In this document: positions 25,959 through 38,704 of the stretch, in pieces | Numbering within the stretch: the first letter of the stretch is position 1 | How the letters are laid out: the number at the start of each line of letters is the position of its first letter | NCBI GenBank assembly: GCA_022385805.1 | Contig: MU277680.1 | Coordinates: 520,780 to 584,779 of the forward strand | DNA from: Pilatotrama ljubarskyi | Lineage: Eukaryota > Basidiomycota > Agaricomycetes > Polyporales > Polyporaceae | Direction: 5' to 3' | Length of the DNA: 64,000 nucleotides | The notes under the pieces: model-generated | What the model was told of the DNA's origin: nothing | The model's database searches: none | The model's input: only the letters and a program-made list of their open reading frames with translations | Position numbers and translations under genes: made by a program

Positions 25959-28900
25959 ATGCACAGTAATACCCAATCTTCGAGAGCCAGGGAACACTCT
26001 TTGGCTGTAGAATCCGGGCCTACCGATAGCACTGGAGCTTCTGATCAGCAAACGAATGATACTACTGTCACTCCTGCTCCTCCCGGTGCTGCATCCGACG
26101 ACCCCGACAGGACTCTGATAGTCCCCAAGCTATCAAGCATACAGCCTCACGCTGTTCCTGACAAAACCGCCGGAAATCTAGAGAAGGACAGGCAAGTCCT
26201 AGAGATGTACATGGATTGGTACTGCATCCCTGTCGAGAAATGGCTGGATCTCTACGTGACCGAGAAGGCGCCTCCTACGTATGCCGCACCCAAGTTCGAT
26301 GTGGACGTATCAGGCACAGAGCAGCACATGTATGCAGGCCTTGTACGTAACTCGTAGTCCCTCACTTTCCTCGCACTGACAATCTTGGAACAGTGCGAAG
26401 GGATCAACGAGGCTTTCAAAAGAGCTGGATGCACCACGTTCGAGGCTAGGTCTAGTGACCGGTACCCGGAGCTCTCGGCAGGAAAGCGCGATACCAGCAA
26501 ACTGCGTCCTGATATCGTGATATGTGACCACTCGCTAGAAGTAGACTTGGATGCGGCAGCCCAGGTCCCACCAAAGCCAAGCACTGCGCCTTCGCAAGGG
26601 CCTACAGCGTTGACTCCCCTGCCCGTGGCGTCATCTGTTCCACCACCTTCATCTGATCTGTTGGTTGCTCCGCATTCACAAGCGGCGACCACACAGCACA
26701 TATCGCAGGGAGAGAATTCCAAGGGTCACGTTACTGGTGAAGTCACTCAGACAGAGAAGAACAATTATCGGGTTTCCTGGGCGACGGCTGAACTTATTGT
26801 CGAGGTCAAGAAACACTCTGGGAAGGTCCCTTTCTCCATGGCCAAATTAGAACCAAACGATCCCAAATGGTTGCCCACGGGAGACGACCGTCGCCGAAGC
26901 AGAGGCCAGCTGGTGGACTATGCGGTGGAATGCTTCAACCGCCAACATCGCCTACATGTCTTCATGCTCAGCGTCGTGGGTCATACTGCACGCCTGTTGC
27001 GTTTTGATAGGGCAGGAGCTGTGGTATCCGACTCTTTCGACTATGTGGAGGACCCGACCGTTCTGGGTAGACTCCTTTATGGACTGAGCAGGATGACACG
27101 GGAAGAACGCGGCTATGACCCCACAGCCGCCCTCGCATCTCCGGTAGAAGCCGCGCTATTCCGACAGCTCTCTTCGCAGTTCGAGTCTCAGCCCGTCATC
27201 CAACGCCATCTCGAGAAAGCAGCAACGCCCGGCTGGCCTGTTCATGTGTTGCACATCTATGCACCATGGTTCGAGTCGGAACCAGCGGGCAAGTCGGAAC
27301 CAGCGGGCAAGTCGGAACCAGCGGGCACTGTTTCCGACGAACAATCTCAGGGGGCGACCTACAGTCTCCATCGTTACCTCGTTGGGCGACCGTCGTTTGC
27401 CAAGCCCGATGTGTATGGAAGGGGAACGAAAGGCTTTGTTGCCTGGAATCTTGTCGCAGGGACGCCCGTATGGATCAAGGATAGCTGGCGATCAATATCC
27501 ACCAATATTCCAAGCGAATATGAAACCTATAACGTGTTACGCCAGAAGCTGCCAGAGGGCGACCATATGCATCGTGGCGGTACTGGTATCCTCACTGTCC
27601 TTGGAGGGGGTGACGTTAAATGGTCGGATGAGCTGCTGCCAGCGGAGGCCCAAAGCTCGCTACCGATCCCTGACGAGGACTTGCGGGACCAACGCACGCT
27701 TACTCATGAGGCGGCTCGGATTACCGGTTCCCGACATTCTCTCCCTAGGCAACATTGTCGACTTGTCTTCAAGGAAATATGTCGGCCGCTGGAAGAATTC
27801 CGTAATGGTCCAGAACTTGTTTGGGCCATTTTCGGGGCTCTTGCTAGTACGTATGATGCGCTATGGTTTATCATGAAGGCTCCCCCAGGGCAGCGCTGAC
27901 TTCCCGCAATTGTTGCTAGCTCACTATATCGCCTGGAAGCGTGCCGGAATCCTGCACCGGGACATCAGCGCTGCCAATATCCTCATCCACGACCCTCCCC
28001 CAGACTCCGACGAGCCTCCTCGCGCTATCCTTGCAGACTGGGACCTTGCGAAGTCGAAAGAGCTTCTGCACCGGTCAACCCAACATTCCCGATCGGTGAG
28101 TTTTCGATGTCCGACTCCGCTGGGCAATTTTGAACGCACATCTGACTCTACCGATCCAAATTCGCTGCAACGACAGGGTACATGGCAGTTCATGTCGGCG
28201 CTCATGCAGTGCTGTCCGCAAAAACCCTATGAACTGTCGGACGACCTGGAGTCGTTCGTGCACCTCTTGAACTGGTGCTCGTATAAATATTTGAAGCATG
28301 AAAACACGGGGCAGCCAGATTACTTCGCCCGCGAATTTGTTCAATTTTACGACCAACCTCTTCCCGAAGGGTCCTCTCTGAACTCGTCACCGAAATTCAA
28401 GCAAATCATGCTCGGCCTACCCTTTGTTCGGGGTCTCCCCGATCCTGACAACAATCCACTCTCTATGCTGCTGGACAGGCTCGCGAAAATGTGCCGAGAT
28501 CACTACATGTCGGCAGAAATCAGGAAGTACTATGCGGTGCCTAGGGAAACCCAAAGCACGAGCCATGTGACTGGCCACGGCAAAGTTAACGAGCTGACCA
28601 AAGCGACGTGGGGTATGTTGCATAGGTATGGTGAAGACGACTTGAAGCCGTCGGAGGGAAGCAAAGAAGGGAGGGATCCGTCACTGGCAGGTTCCGCTTC
28701 TCAGCCTGAGCCCGAGTTGAAGGAATCACCCTTCAAAACTCACACGGAGATCCTAGTTGCGTTTGGCACCGCCGCGAAAGTGCATCCCGAATCATGGCCA
28801 TCTGAAGCATTCAAGAAATTGCCTAACCAGGTGCCGCGGTACAGGCACATGGTAATCTCTACCACGTCCAAGCGCGGCAGCGCTACCCAGTCCGACGTAG

Positions 28901-29277
28901 ACTCTACCCATAGCGGGAGCGGCGCGAAGCGGTTCAAGACCGGATCCGAGGATGCCGATGAGCTGTACTCGAGCGGAGACGTTCTCGCACCTTCTCCCCT
29001 AGGCCAAGGCTCAGCCTCGGGTAGCATCTCAATGTCGGCTGGTAGCTCGCACCCTGGCTCCCGGGCAGCTAGCAGCAGTCGCGCGGCGGGCACGTCACAT
29101 CAAGTCTTTTCCCCGCCAGGCTCTGCAGCTTCTAGGTCGTACCTTGCGGGGCTGCCAGCCCCAGGCCTGGAGCCCTCGGATGCCGATCGAGAGAGAACAT
29201 CGCGGCCGGGCCAGCGTAAGGGAAAGGGGAAGGCGCCAGCTGCAGCCCGCCCGGACAAGGGCGGATACGGTAACTGA
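25959..29277 (+). CDS. FunK1-type protein kinase (copy 1, left arm)
   Basis: Fungal-specific kinase family common in mushrooms; cellular role unknown. Exons: 25959-26342, 26394-27846, 27920-28095 and 28177-29277. The N-terminal half has the conserved helical region (LEMYMDWYCIPVEKWLDLYV; CEGINEAFKRAGC) and RPDIVICDHS, followed by the ELIVEVKKHSGKVPFS block and HRLHVFMLSVVGHTARLLRF. The kinase core shows PVWIKDSWRSISTN (ATP-site Lys), CRLVFKEICRPLEEF, the catalytic loop GILHRDISAANILIHD, ADWDLAKS in place of DFG, and GTWQFMSALM. The last 170 residues are Ser/Gly-rich and end KGKGKAPAAARPDKGGYGN. The third intron (81 nt) is a multiple of three without stops, so its retention keeps the frame. 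The ATG at 25959 is chosen over an upstream in-frame ATG at 25803 because of the TATA box at 25868. It carries three SEPAGK-type repeats where its twin has one. Confidence 0.9.
27276..27327 (+). repeat. 18-bp coding minisatellite in FunK1 copy 1
   Basis: The unit TCGGAACCAGCGGGCAAG encodes SEPAGK. It occurs in two full and one nearly full copies here. The twin gene has a single unit (about 40643-40658, minus strand), so the array changed after duplication. Confidence 0.85.
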
Positions 29278-30110
29278 GCCTCTTGGGCAGGAGATCCTAC
29301 GGCCTACGGAATATTGCGCCCGATGGTACGCCCCCTTTCTACTTGCCAGCCGAAATCTCGACACTCTCTGACATGTTCACAGATCCGCAACTCCAGTATA
29401 TGTGCCTTTAACAGCCCATCGTTCTCGTAATCCGTTTCGGACGTCTCGCCTCTATGAGTCCATCGTTTCTTTCGCTATGATCCTCTCTCCCTACTTATTG
29501 AACGCGGAAAGTCTTGCAACATGACAGGTCGGTAAGTTGACGTTCAAGTTCCCTCTTCCCGTTGTAACATCACTGCTCGAGCTCGAGCTTCTCGTCTTAT
29601 CGCCTTACATTCTATTCATCCCAAACCCACATATGCCAGCCTCGGTGCTAGGTTTCTCGTCCGGTCTCGCCCGTTTGTTACCCATAGCGAATGCAGTCTC
29701 GAGTATTTATTCCGCATGTCGGTACACTTATTTATTCCGTTGGTACAGTGTCTCTCGGCTCAGGCCCCTCTGCTGACCAGTCGGACATCTCCTTCCCTGA
29801 TCCTTCACGTCTGTAGTTCAGCGCATGTACGATACGCAGTTGTCTCGGTCATGGAGAATGTAACATGATTGTATTATAGTGAACGTCTTCCCGGTTGTGC
29901 CTCGCAGAGCCCTCGCGCACCATGCCACCCATACGGCGATGACAACAGGCACCATCGCGGCCGACCGCGGGTACCCGTGCAAGGTCAGAGTTCATAGCAA
30001 ATGTTCGATAGCAAGTTATCCAGGCAACAGCATACACGTATGTACAATCGCGGCGGCCGCCTCCCGCCCATCCCCGCCACGCCAAATATACAGCAACAAC
30101 TACTCGCAGC
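29278..30110. other. 3' flank of FunK1 copy 1, within the left arm
   Basis: Pairs with 37860-38704 at about 94 percent or better by eye. Holds the FunK1 3' UTR; no further gene. Small indels distinguish the arms. Confidence 0.5.
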
Positions 30111-30323
30111 CAGAGCTAGTCAAGCATCGTACGGTCGTAGATTACTTATCACTTCTTCATTCTTCTACCATGATGCGCTCCCGCTGGAGGTGCATCGGGC
30201 CCACGCCTGGACCCAACCGATGTTCCTAACCCATGTTTCGAATACTCAGATAACCCTCGACGCCCATGCTCGATAGCAACGCCGCGAAGTGCGAAGTGGA
30301 CGGAGCGTCCAGGCCCCAAAGCC

Positions 30324-30626
30324 TTAGATGGAGACCTTCGCCGTCTGCTTGATTCGGAGCGGCGTCTAGCCCTCGAACTCGGACTGAGAGACGTCGTCAT
30401 GCTTTTTGAGCTCCTCGCGCGACTCTCTCTCGCCGTGCGCGTCGTAGTGCATCACGGACCGGTCCTGTACGGGGGCGCCCGGCGTGAGTCAACGAGCTGT
30501 TGAGCGGACGATCGGTAGACGCACCTCGTCGACGTGCTCCTTCTCGGACTCCTCCTTCAGTTGCGCGATGTTCTGCACGAGCTTCTGCGCCGTTGGTGAG
30601 AGGACCGCGAGGGACGACATGCGCTT
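30324..30626 (-). pseudogene. Truncated copy of the CaMK gene 3' end
   Basis: Corresponds to the last two exons and the last intron of the intact kinase gene (37334-37633), starting abruptly at AAGCGCATGTCGTCCCTCGC. Readable pieces are KRMSSLAVLSPTAQKLVQNI, AQLKEESEKEHVDE and, after the same intron, DRSVMHYDAHGE. One Gln codon of the intact gene is TAG here (30367-30365), about 14 codons before the old stop position (TAA at 30326-30324). There is no catalytic domain, so it is a dead fragment carried along with the duplication. It marks the inner end of the left arm. Confidence 0.85.
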
Positions 30627-32130
30627 TGCAGCAGTGGAAGGCCGTGTATGCCAGTGGCATGTGCAAACCACGCGCACTAATCATCCCGACCTGGATGGAC
30701 GCTTTGTGCTTCGCTCCTGTAGTAACTTAACTGAATGGCAACCTCCTGCTTCTTTGTGTACCATCCTATGTGAGTCCTCCTCCTGCGGCGTGCCGCGTTG
30801 TTGGTATCCGACACGCCTGCGTCGCAGAGCCAACTTACCGACGACTGGAAGGTGACATCTTGCGAGTCATGCTCACCGGTGTATCCTACTTGCCTTTGGG
30901 CCCCAATCGTCGTATCTACCCTAGAGAAACACGTAAGATCCCTTCAAAGAAAATGGCAGTGGTAGAGCGCAGATCAGAAGCGTTGAATTCGAAAGCCTGG
31001 TCGAGGCACAAAGTCGCGGCGCGTCCACCACGTGATCGTAGCGCGTTCTCACCACGTTGCCAGCGCACGCCGCACAGGCTTCTACCGTCGCTGTACTGCC
31101 AGACCACCTCGTACATAGGCTGAAGCATCGCCCGCAAAACAAATTTATACGGTGACATCTCGTGATATGTGCTGTGGGCGACATGCAATCCGACACTCCC
31201 GCCGTGCTTGTTTGAATAAGTTCTGAGATGACGTCCTGCCTTGAATTCGCTGAAATATACCCTGTGAGTTTCCCTCCATGCCAGCCAGATATATCTGCCT
31301 GCTCACACAGTCTGCCGTCTCTTCCCGTCTTATAATAGACTTTGTATAACGATTGGCCGGGGACGCCACCAAGGCCCGATTCATTCCGGCAGCAGGCGAT
31401 CCGAACCTGCCTTCGGCTCACGTCGCAGGTATCGTACGCCTCACGAGCAACGCCGCTGGATCCGGAGTCCTTCGCACGTCTGACATGGCGGGATACTGGG
31501 ACTTACGTCTGACGTGAGCGTGCAGCCGATGAGCGCGTCGCAGCGACCTGCAGGTTATAGACGATCGTCGTTCCTGCCTCTCCGAATGTTCTGGAGGGTG
31601 TCGGTCTACTGCCCTGCGTCTTCCACCAATGACTGCGGCGTCCTGTAGCTCTGCAGAAGTCGGCGAAGACCAGGGCCATTCACAACACAAACAAGCATAC
31701 ATACTCATAGCGACCGCCCCTCAAACGCTTCTGCGTGGTCCAAACGACGTGCTACTCGTTCACGGCATACGACAGACTTCGGCAACGACGCTCCCCAACG
31801 CGGCGTGTGCCCCTCCTCCGTTCTACGGGATCCCGCAAAGCAAGCATACCCATGTCGATGTGAACAAGTGGCAAGTGCATCAGCCCACCACGCTGTCTGA
31901 GCATGATCAATGTCTCTTCACAGCGGAAAAGACAGCCTGCCGCTGTTGGTGGGAGCGTCAGTTTCACTCTTGCCCACGGAATATGATACTCTACTGACCC
32001 GAGGTTCTGTCTCAATTCAGAATACCTGAAGCGCGGCACGATCGGGCGAGGCCAGCGGAGGCACGTGTGGCCCGCTCTGCACTCCAGAGAGCTCTGAGCG
32101 CATCCTGGACACCTATTGATAGGTCGGTCG
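30627..32130. other. Spacer region, about 1.5 kb
   Basis: Single-copy sequence between the arm end and the promoter of the third peroxidase. Short ORFs only, with no recognisable motif, RNA gene or transposon ends. Confidence 0.4.
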
Positions 32131-32144
32131 CTGCTCTGTCGACG

Positions 32145-32354
32145 CCACGCCGACGATGTGGACGCGCCCGACTTCTCTTTACCCTAGGGGGCGCCCCTTG
32201 CGGCAATGAGAACTGCAAAAATCTCCGCGCTCTGATTGGTTGCAGTGCATCTACAGAGACCGTGCCGGCTGCCCTGACCTGCGGCACCGACGAGGACCGC
32301 CTTTGCAACGGTAAGCAACATATGTCCAAAGGCGCGACATACGAAGGTATAAAA
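32145..32354 (+). promoter_or_regulatory. Promoter of peroxidase gene 3: dyad element, inverted CCAAT, TATA
   Basis: CCAC-N9-GTGG followed by GACGCGCCC at 32145-32169; ATTGG (inverted CCAAT) at 32235-32239; TATAAAA at 32348-32354, about 90-97 bp before the ATG. Sequence between the elements is not alike among the three genes, so the elements stand out. Confidence 0.6.
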
Positions 32355-32444
32355 GAGAGGCGAGCAGAGCCAGAGCCGTCAGAGCATCGACTCCTCTCAA
32401 CTTCTCTCCCTCCTCTCCTCTCAAAGCCTTTCTCGGCGCGGCAA

Positions 32445-33876
<1,432 letters not shown>

Positions 33877-34241
33877 GGACTGGTAGATATGCGGCTCTAG
33901 CGCTAGCGCATCCTGGCTGATGCTTTCGTGTTCGTGTTTGTTTCTCTGGTTGGCTCCGGTGATGTGTCCAGTGTCCAGTCGCTGAGAGTGTCCTTGGTGT
34001 CGGCAGTGTACTGGGCTGATTGTATTACTAGTTCCAGCAAATGTATCTGGTTTGGTTTATTTCCATGACGGTTCCACGGCCTGACGGCTGCTGAGTGAGC
34101 GCTAAGCGCTGAGCAAAAGGAACTGGGGCAGACTTGAGTTCACATAAGACTGGCACACTGGGCACAGAGCCGGGATCCACCGAACACGCTGCGCGTCAAA
34201 AGGCATGTCTCAATGGCACAACCAGAAGTAAATCTTCTAAC

Positions 34242-34325
34242 GGCCGACTGGCCTAATGGTTAAGGCGTCAGTTTCCGGTTCACGGAATCAGCTGAAGATT
34301 CTGGGTTCGACTCCCAGGTTGGTCG
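34242..34325 (+). tRNA. tRNA-Arg (anticodon CCG) with an 11-nt intron
   Basis: Folds as a full cloverleaf. Acceptor arm GGCCGAC pairs with GTTGGTC (G-T pairs allowed), discriminator G; D arm GCCT/AGGC; anticodon arm TCAGT/GCTGA; T arm CTGGG/CCCAG with loop TTCGACT. The anticodon loop is TT-CCG-G then A, interrupted between positions 37 and 38 by TTCACGGAATC (34279-34289), the canonical site of nuclear tRNA introns. The anticodon is at 34275-34277. A run of five T at 34327-34331 is the Pol III terminator. Confidence 0.9.
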
Positions 34326-34331
34326 CTTTTT

Positions 34332-35732
34332 GCGGGTTCGGGGGATGCCTCCGAAGACACCATCCGTCTCATGAACTTTTTGGAAAAGGAGGGCGGTTAG
34401 GCAAGGCGATCTGCGATGCGGTGAATCCAAGGTAACACTGTATGGCTTTTACCTTCAGCTTCGCCCAGGTATCCATGTTTCGGTGCTTGCGGCGACGTGT
34501 ACTGTAGGCCTATGCCATACGTAGAGAGCGGGCCGAAGCCACATAACGACTGCTTATGTGCTGAACAGCCGCGCGGTCCGGCAGCTGCACACCGCCGCCC
34601 CGACCAGTGCCATGTACACTGTATATACCGTATGAGTCGATCGCGGCCCGCCGAGTTTGACAGCGTGCAACAGTAGACGTGAACGGCAGGGCCGGGCAGG
34701 CAACTGCGCCGGTCCTCCATGAATCGGCCGATGACTCGACGGCGGCAGGACATCCAGGATCCGACAGTGGGAAGCGCAGGTAGCGCTGTGGCAGGACGAT
34801 GCGCGATGCCCGAGTCCCCATCTAGAGTTGGCGGAATGTCGATATCGGTCTGCACACCACCACCTTCAATGACATGGCATATTAGGGGCCGACGCAGCTT
34901 CTTGCAGTGCAAATGACCATGAGTTCCCGAGCAAGTCGCATAGCGTCGATGGACGGGCCCGCGAGCACTTCTCCAAGTGAGGACACTTACGGAAGACTCC
35001 AATCAGAGCTTGGGATGGGAGAAGACCGTGACGCCCTAAACGCACCGCTGCCGGACGCTGCGGAAGCAGTGCGCGCACAGCCCTCGCAACTAAGAGAGTC
35101 GTAACACATCCGAACAGGAATCGAAGTTATGTAGCCTGATCCGTGGCATGCAGTGTGGGCGTGGTGAAATGGAAGGCGTTGTGATATATAAGGCCAGGAC
35201 CGGGTGGCAGCGTAGCCTGCGTACGTACCTGGTGCACTCGCTCTTCTTCTCCTCCTTCACGCACCTCGAGAACAAGGATCCCGATGGGCTCGCAAGTGAG
35301 CAAGCACCGGTCTTCACACGGCCGAGAAGGGCGAACAAGACATCAAGACAGCAACGAGAGCGCACAGCAGGCAACAAGACGTTCAGGAGATGGGAGGCGG
35401 ACGGCCGGGCGGACGGCGACATGGGCGTCGACCGCACAGACTCTGAGGCAGCCCACGCCGGCGAGCCCAGCAGCGCCTTCGCCGACACGCGGCCTCGCCG
35501 GCGGACAGACAGGGCGGAATGAGAGGGGGGAGGCCGGCGATGGGCCGGACGGACGGAGAGAGGCCGATCAGGAGATTGAGAAGGTGAGTATTTGATCTCG
35601 TCCTATATCTACTTCCGGCCGTAACAGCCTCTCCCTCCCTCTCTCCCGCCCGTCCGTCCTCCTTCTCTCCGTCCACCACCACCCCGCGCTCGCCGTCGTG
35701 CCCAGCAGCGAAGAACAGCTCCCAACAACACT
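34332..35732. other. Intergenic region and 5' flank of the CaMK gene
   Basis: No gene recognised. From about 35280 the sequence is low-complexity, purine- then pyrimidine-rich, with an ORF (35284-35595) that encodes only polar, repetitive sequence and does not join the kinase frame. I read 35580-35730 as promoter/5' UTR of the kinase. Confidence 0.45.
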
Positions 35733-37633
35733 ATGCCCGCCCCCGCGACCGTCCCCTGTCAGGTCAGACTTAGCTTGCGCTCACTGCACCCGCCGGCGGC
35801 TCACACAATGTGCTGCTATCCCAGTATCGGACAGGCAAGACGCTCGGCAGCGGAACGTATGCCATCGTGAAGGAGGCCGTTCACATCAAGACAGGCCAGT
35901 ACTTTGCTTGCAAGGTTATCAACAAGAAGCTCATGGAGGGGCGCGAGTACATGGTGCGTCCCTCTCCTGCTCCTGTCCGCGCGCGCGGGGTTGCTGTGGT
36001 ACAGATCGCTATCGCGGCCATCTATCCCGCGCGAGCAGCGGGACTGGCCCGCTGAACCGCTTCTGACTCTCGCTCAGGTGCGCAATGAGATTGCGGTCCT
36101 CAAGAAGATCTCCAAGGGTCACCGGAACATCGTCACCTTGCATGACTATTTCGAGGTGCGTCGCGATCTGCAACTGGACAAGAGACGCTCGCGAGCGTTG
36201 CCTTGCAGACTGCGCATAACCTCTACCTTGTCTTTGACCTTTGCACGGGCGGTGAACTGTTCGATCGCATATGTGCCAAGGGCAACTACTACGAAGCGTA
36301 CGCTTTCGTCCCTCTCTTTCGTGCTAGAGCGCGAGGTCAACCCTATCGCCATTTAGAGACGCCGCAGCGCTCGTACGAACTATCTTTGGCGCAGTCAAGT
36401 ACATTCACGAATGCGGCATCGTCCACAGAGGTGCGCGGCTTGCCTCCGGCTTCCCGTTTTTGGCAGTGGAGCAGCGTGAAGCTAATCGGCGACCCAGATC
36501 TGAAGCCGGAGAATCTCCTCTTCCGAACCAAGGCTGAGGACGCGGACATCATGATTGCGGACTTTGGCCTCAGCCGGGTGCTCGACGACGAGAAGTTCCA
36601 GCTGCTGACTGAGATCTGCGGTACGCCTGGCGTAGGTGTTGGCTCTTCAGGCGTATCGGGATCTCTTCTGACTCTTCGCATTGCAGTATATGGCGCCAGA
36701 GATCTTCAAGAAGAGTGAGTTGCGCTTCCCGTGTGCGCGTCGCGAACCGTATCTCATACATTTATAGCTGGACATGGGAAGCCTGTAGACGTCTGGGCCA
36801 TGGGTGTCATCACCTACTTCCTGCTTTGTGGTAACGCAGCCTTACCTAACCGCCGTTGCGCACCTAACATGGCCATAGGGTACACGCCGTTCGACCGCGA
36901 CACTCAGCAGCAAGAGATGGAGGCCATCTGCGCGGGTGACTACCGCTTTGAGCCTGGTACGTCGCAGAATTTGCCATCATCAGCGCCTAGGCGCTTGCTG
37001 ACCCTCCCGTATAGAGGAGTATTGGGCGAACGTGTCAGAGACGGCAAAGGACTTCGTCGAGACCTGCCTGACGATCGACCCCACGTCACGACCGACGGCG
37101 GCCGAGGCGCTGCAGCACAAGTGGCTCGCGTCGGACGAGCCGCATTTCGTGCCCGACCCGCAGAGCCCGAGCGGCGGCCCCACGGATCTCCTGCCGCACA
37201 TCCAGAAGGCGTTCGATGCGAAGAAGACTTGTGAGTATCGCGCTTCTCTCAAACTATATGAGCGCATGCTGACCGGGGACGGGTATTCGTTGCGAACGCA
37301 GTCCGCAAGGCCGTGTTCTCGATGATCGCGACGAAGCGCATGTCGTCCCTCGCGGGCCTCTCACCAACGGCGCAGAAGTTCGGGCAGAACATCGCGCAAC
37401 TGAAGGAGGAGTCCGAGAAGGAGCACGTCGACGAGGTGCGTCTACCGATTGTCCGCTCAACAGCTCGTTGACTCACGCCGGGCGCCCCCGTACAGGACCG
37501 GTCCGTGATGCACTACGACGCGCACGGCGAGAGCGAGTCGCGCGAGGAGCTCAAAAAGCAGGACGACGTCTCGCAGTCCGAGTCCGAGGGCCAGACGCCG
37601 CTCGTCAAGCAGATGTCGAAGGTCTCCATCTAG
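35733..37633 (+). CDS. Calcium/calmodulin-dependent protein kinase (CaMKI-like)
   Basis: Cytosolic Ser/Thr kinase of the fungal CaMK group. The ATG at 35733 gives MPAPATVPCQ and is followed by a 62-nt intron. Subdomains in order: glycine loop TLGSGTYAIVKEA, ATP-site Lys in FACKVINKKL, KKISKGHRNIVTLHDYFE, TAHNLYLVFDLCTGGELFDR, catalytic loop HECGIVHR/DLKPENLL (split by an intron), ADFGLSR, EICGTPG/YMAPEIF, and VDVWAMGVITYFLLC. The C-terminal part has the autoinhibitory/calmodulin-binding helix IQKAFDAKKT/VRKAVFSM and a Glu/Ser-rich tail ending QMSKVSI (TAG 37631-37633). About ten introns. Its last 300 bp form the inner end of the right arm of the inverted duplication, and a broken copy lies at 30324-30626. 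This is the intact, presumably ancestral, copy. Confidence 0.92.
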
Positions 37634-38704
37634 GGGTCAGGATCTGCACGGTCCGTCCATGTCGCACCGCGCGGCGTTGCTGTCGAGCATGGGCTGTAGA
37701 GGGTATCAGAGTATCCGAACATGGGTCGGGCCTAGGCAGGGGCCCGAGCGGACGTCCAGCTTGCGCGCATCAATGGTCACGGGGATCGTTCGAGGTTCGG
37801 ATGCGAAGTGGTAGAAGAACGAAGACGTGCTAAGTAATCTACGACCTACGACGCTTGACTAGGTCTCGCTGCGAGTAGTTGTTGCTGTATATTTGGCGTG
37901 GCATGGCTCGGCGGGGGTGGGCGGGAGGCGGCCGCCGCGATTGTACATACGTGTATGCTGTTGCATGGATAACTTGCTATCGAACATTTGCTATGCACTC
38001 TGACCTTGCACGGGTACCTGCGCTCGATGGTGCGTGTTGTCATCGCCGTATGGGTGGCATGGTGCGCGAGGACTTTGCGAGGCACAACCGGGAAGACGTT
38101 CACTATAATACTATCATGTTACATTCTCCATGACCGAGACAACTGCGTATCGTACATGCGCTGAACTACAGACGGGAAGGATCAGGGAAGGAGATGTCCG
38201 ACTGGTCAGCGGAGGGGCCTGAGCCGAGAGAAACTGTACCAACGGAATAAATAAGTGTACCGACATGCGCAATAAATATTCGAGACTGCATTCGCTATGG
38301 ATAACAAACGGGCGAGACGAGACGAGAAAACTAGCACCGTGGCTGGCATATGTGGGTTTGGGATGAATAGAATGTAAGGCGATAAGACGAGAAGCTCGAG
38401 CTCGAGCAGTGATGTTACAACGGGAAGAGAGAACTTGAACGTCAACTTACCGACCTGTCATGTTGCAAGGCTTTCCGCGTTCAATAAATAGGGAGAGGGG
38501 ATCATAGCGAAAGAAACGATGGACTCATAGAGGCGAGACGTCCGAAACGAATTACGAGAACGATGGGCTGTTAAAGGCACATATACTGGAGTTGCGGATC
38601 TGTGAACATGTCAGAGAGTGTCGAGCTTTCGGCTGGCAAGTAGAAGGGCGGCGTACCATCGGGCGCAATATTCCGTAGGCCGTAGGATCTCCTGCCCGAG
38701 AGGC
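37634..38704. other. Space between convergent CaMK and FunK1 genes
   Basis: 3' flanks of both genes. 37634-37860 matches the left arm only loosely (roughly three quarters of positions, with indels), while the FunK1-side half matches closely. No further gene. Confidence 0.5.

Noticed and set aside
34397..35002. 201-codon minus-strand ORF near the tRNA
   Set aside because: No recognisable domain and amino-acid composition typical of non-coding frames.
35284..35595. 103-codon ORF as the first exon of the CaMK gene
   Set aside because: Polar repetitive sequence, unlike CaMK N-termini, and MPAPATVPCQ at 35733 joins the kinase frame with a clean intron.
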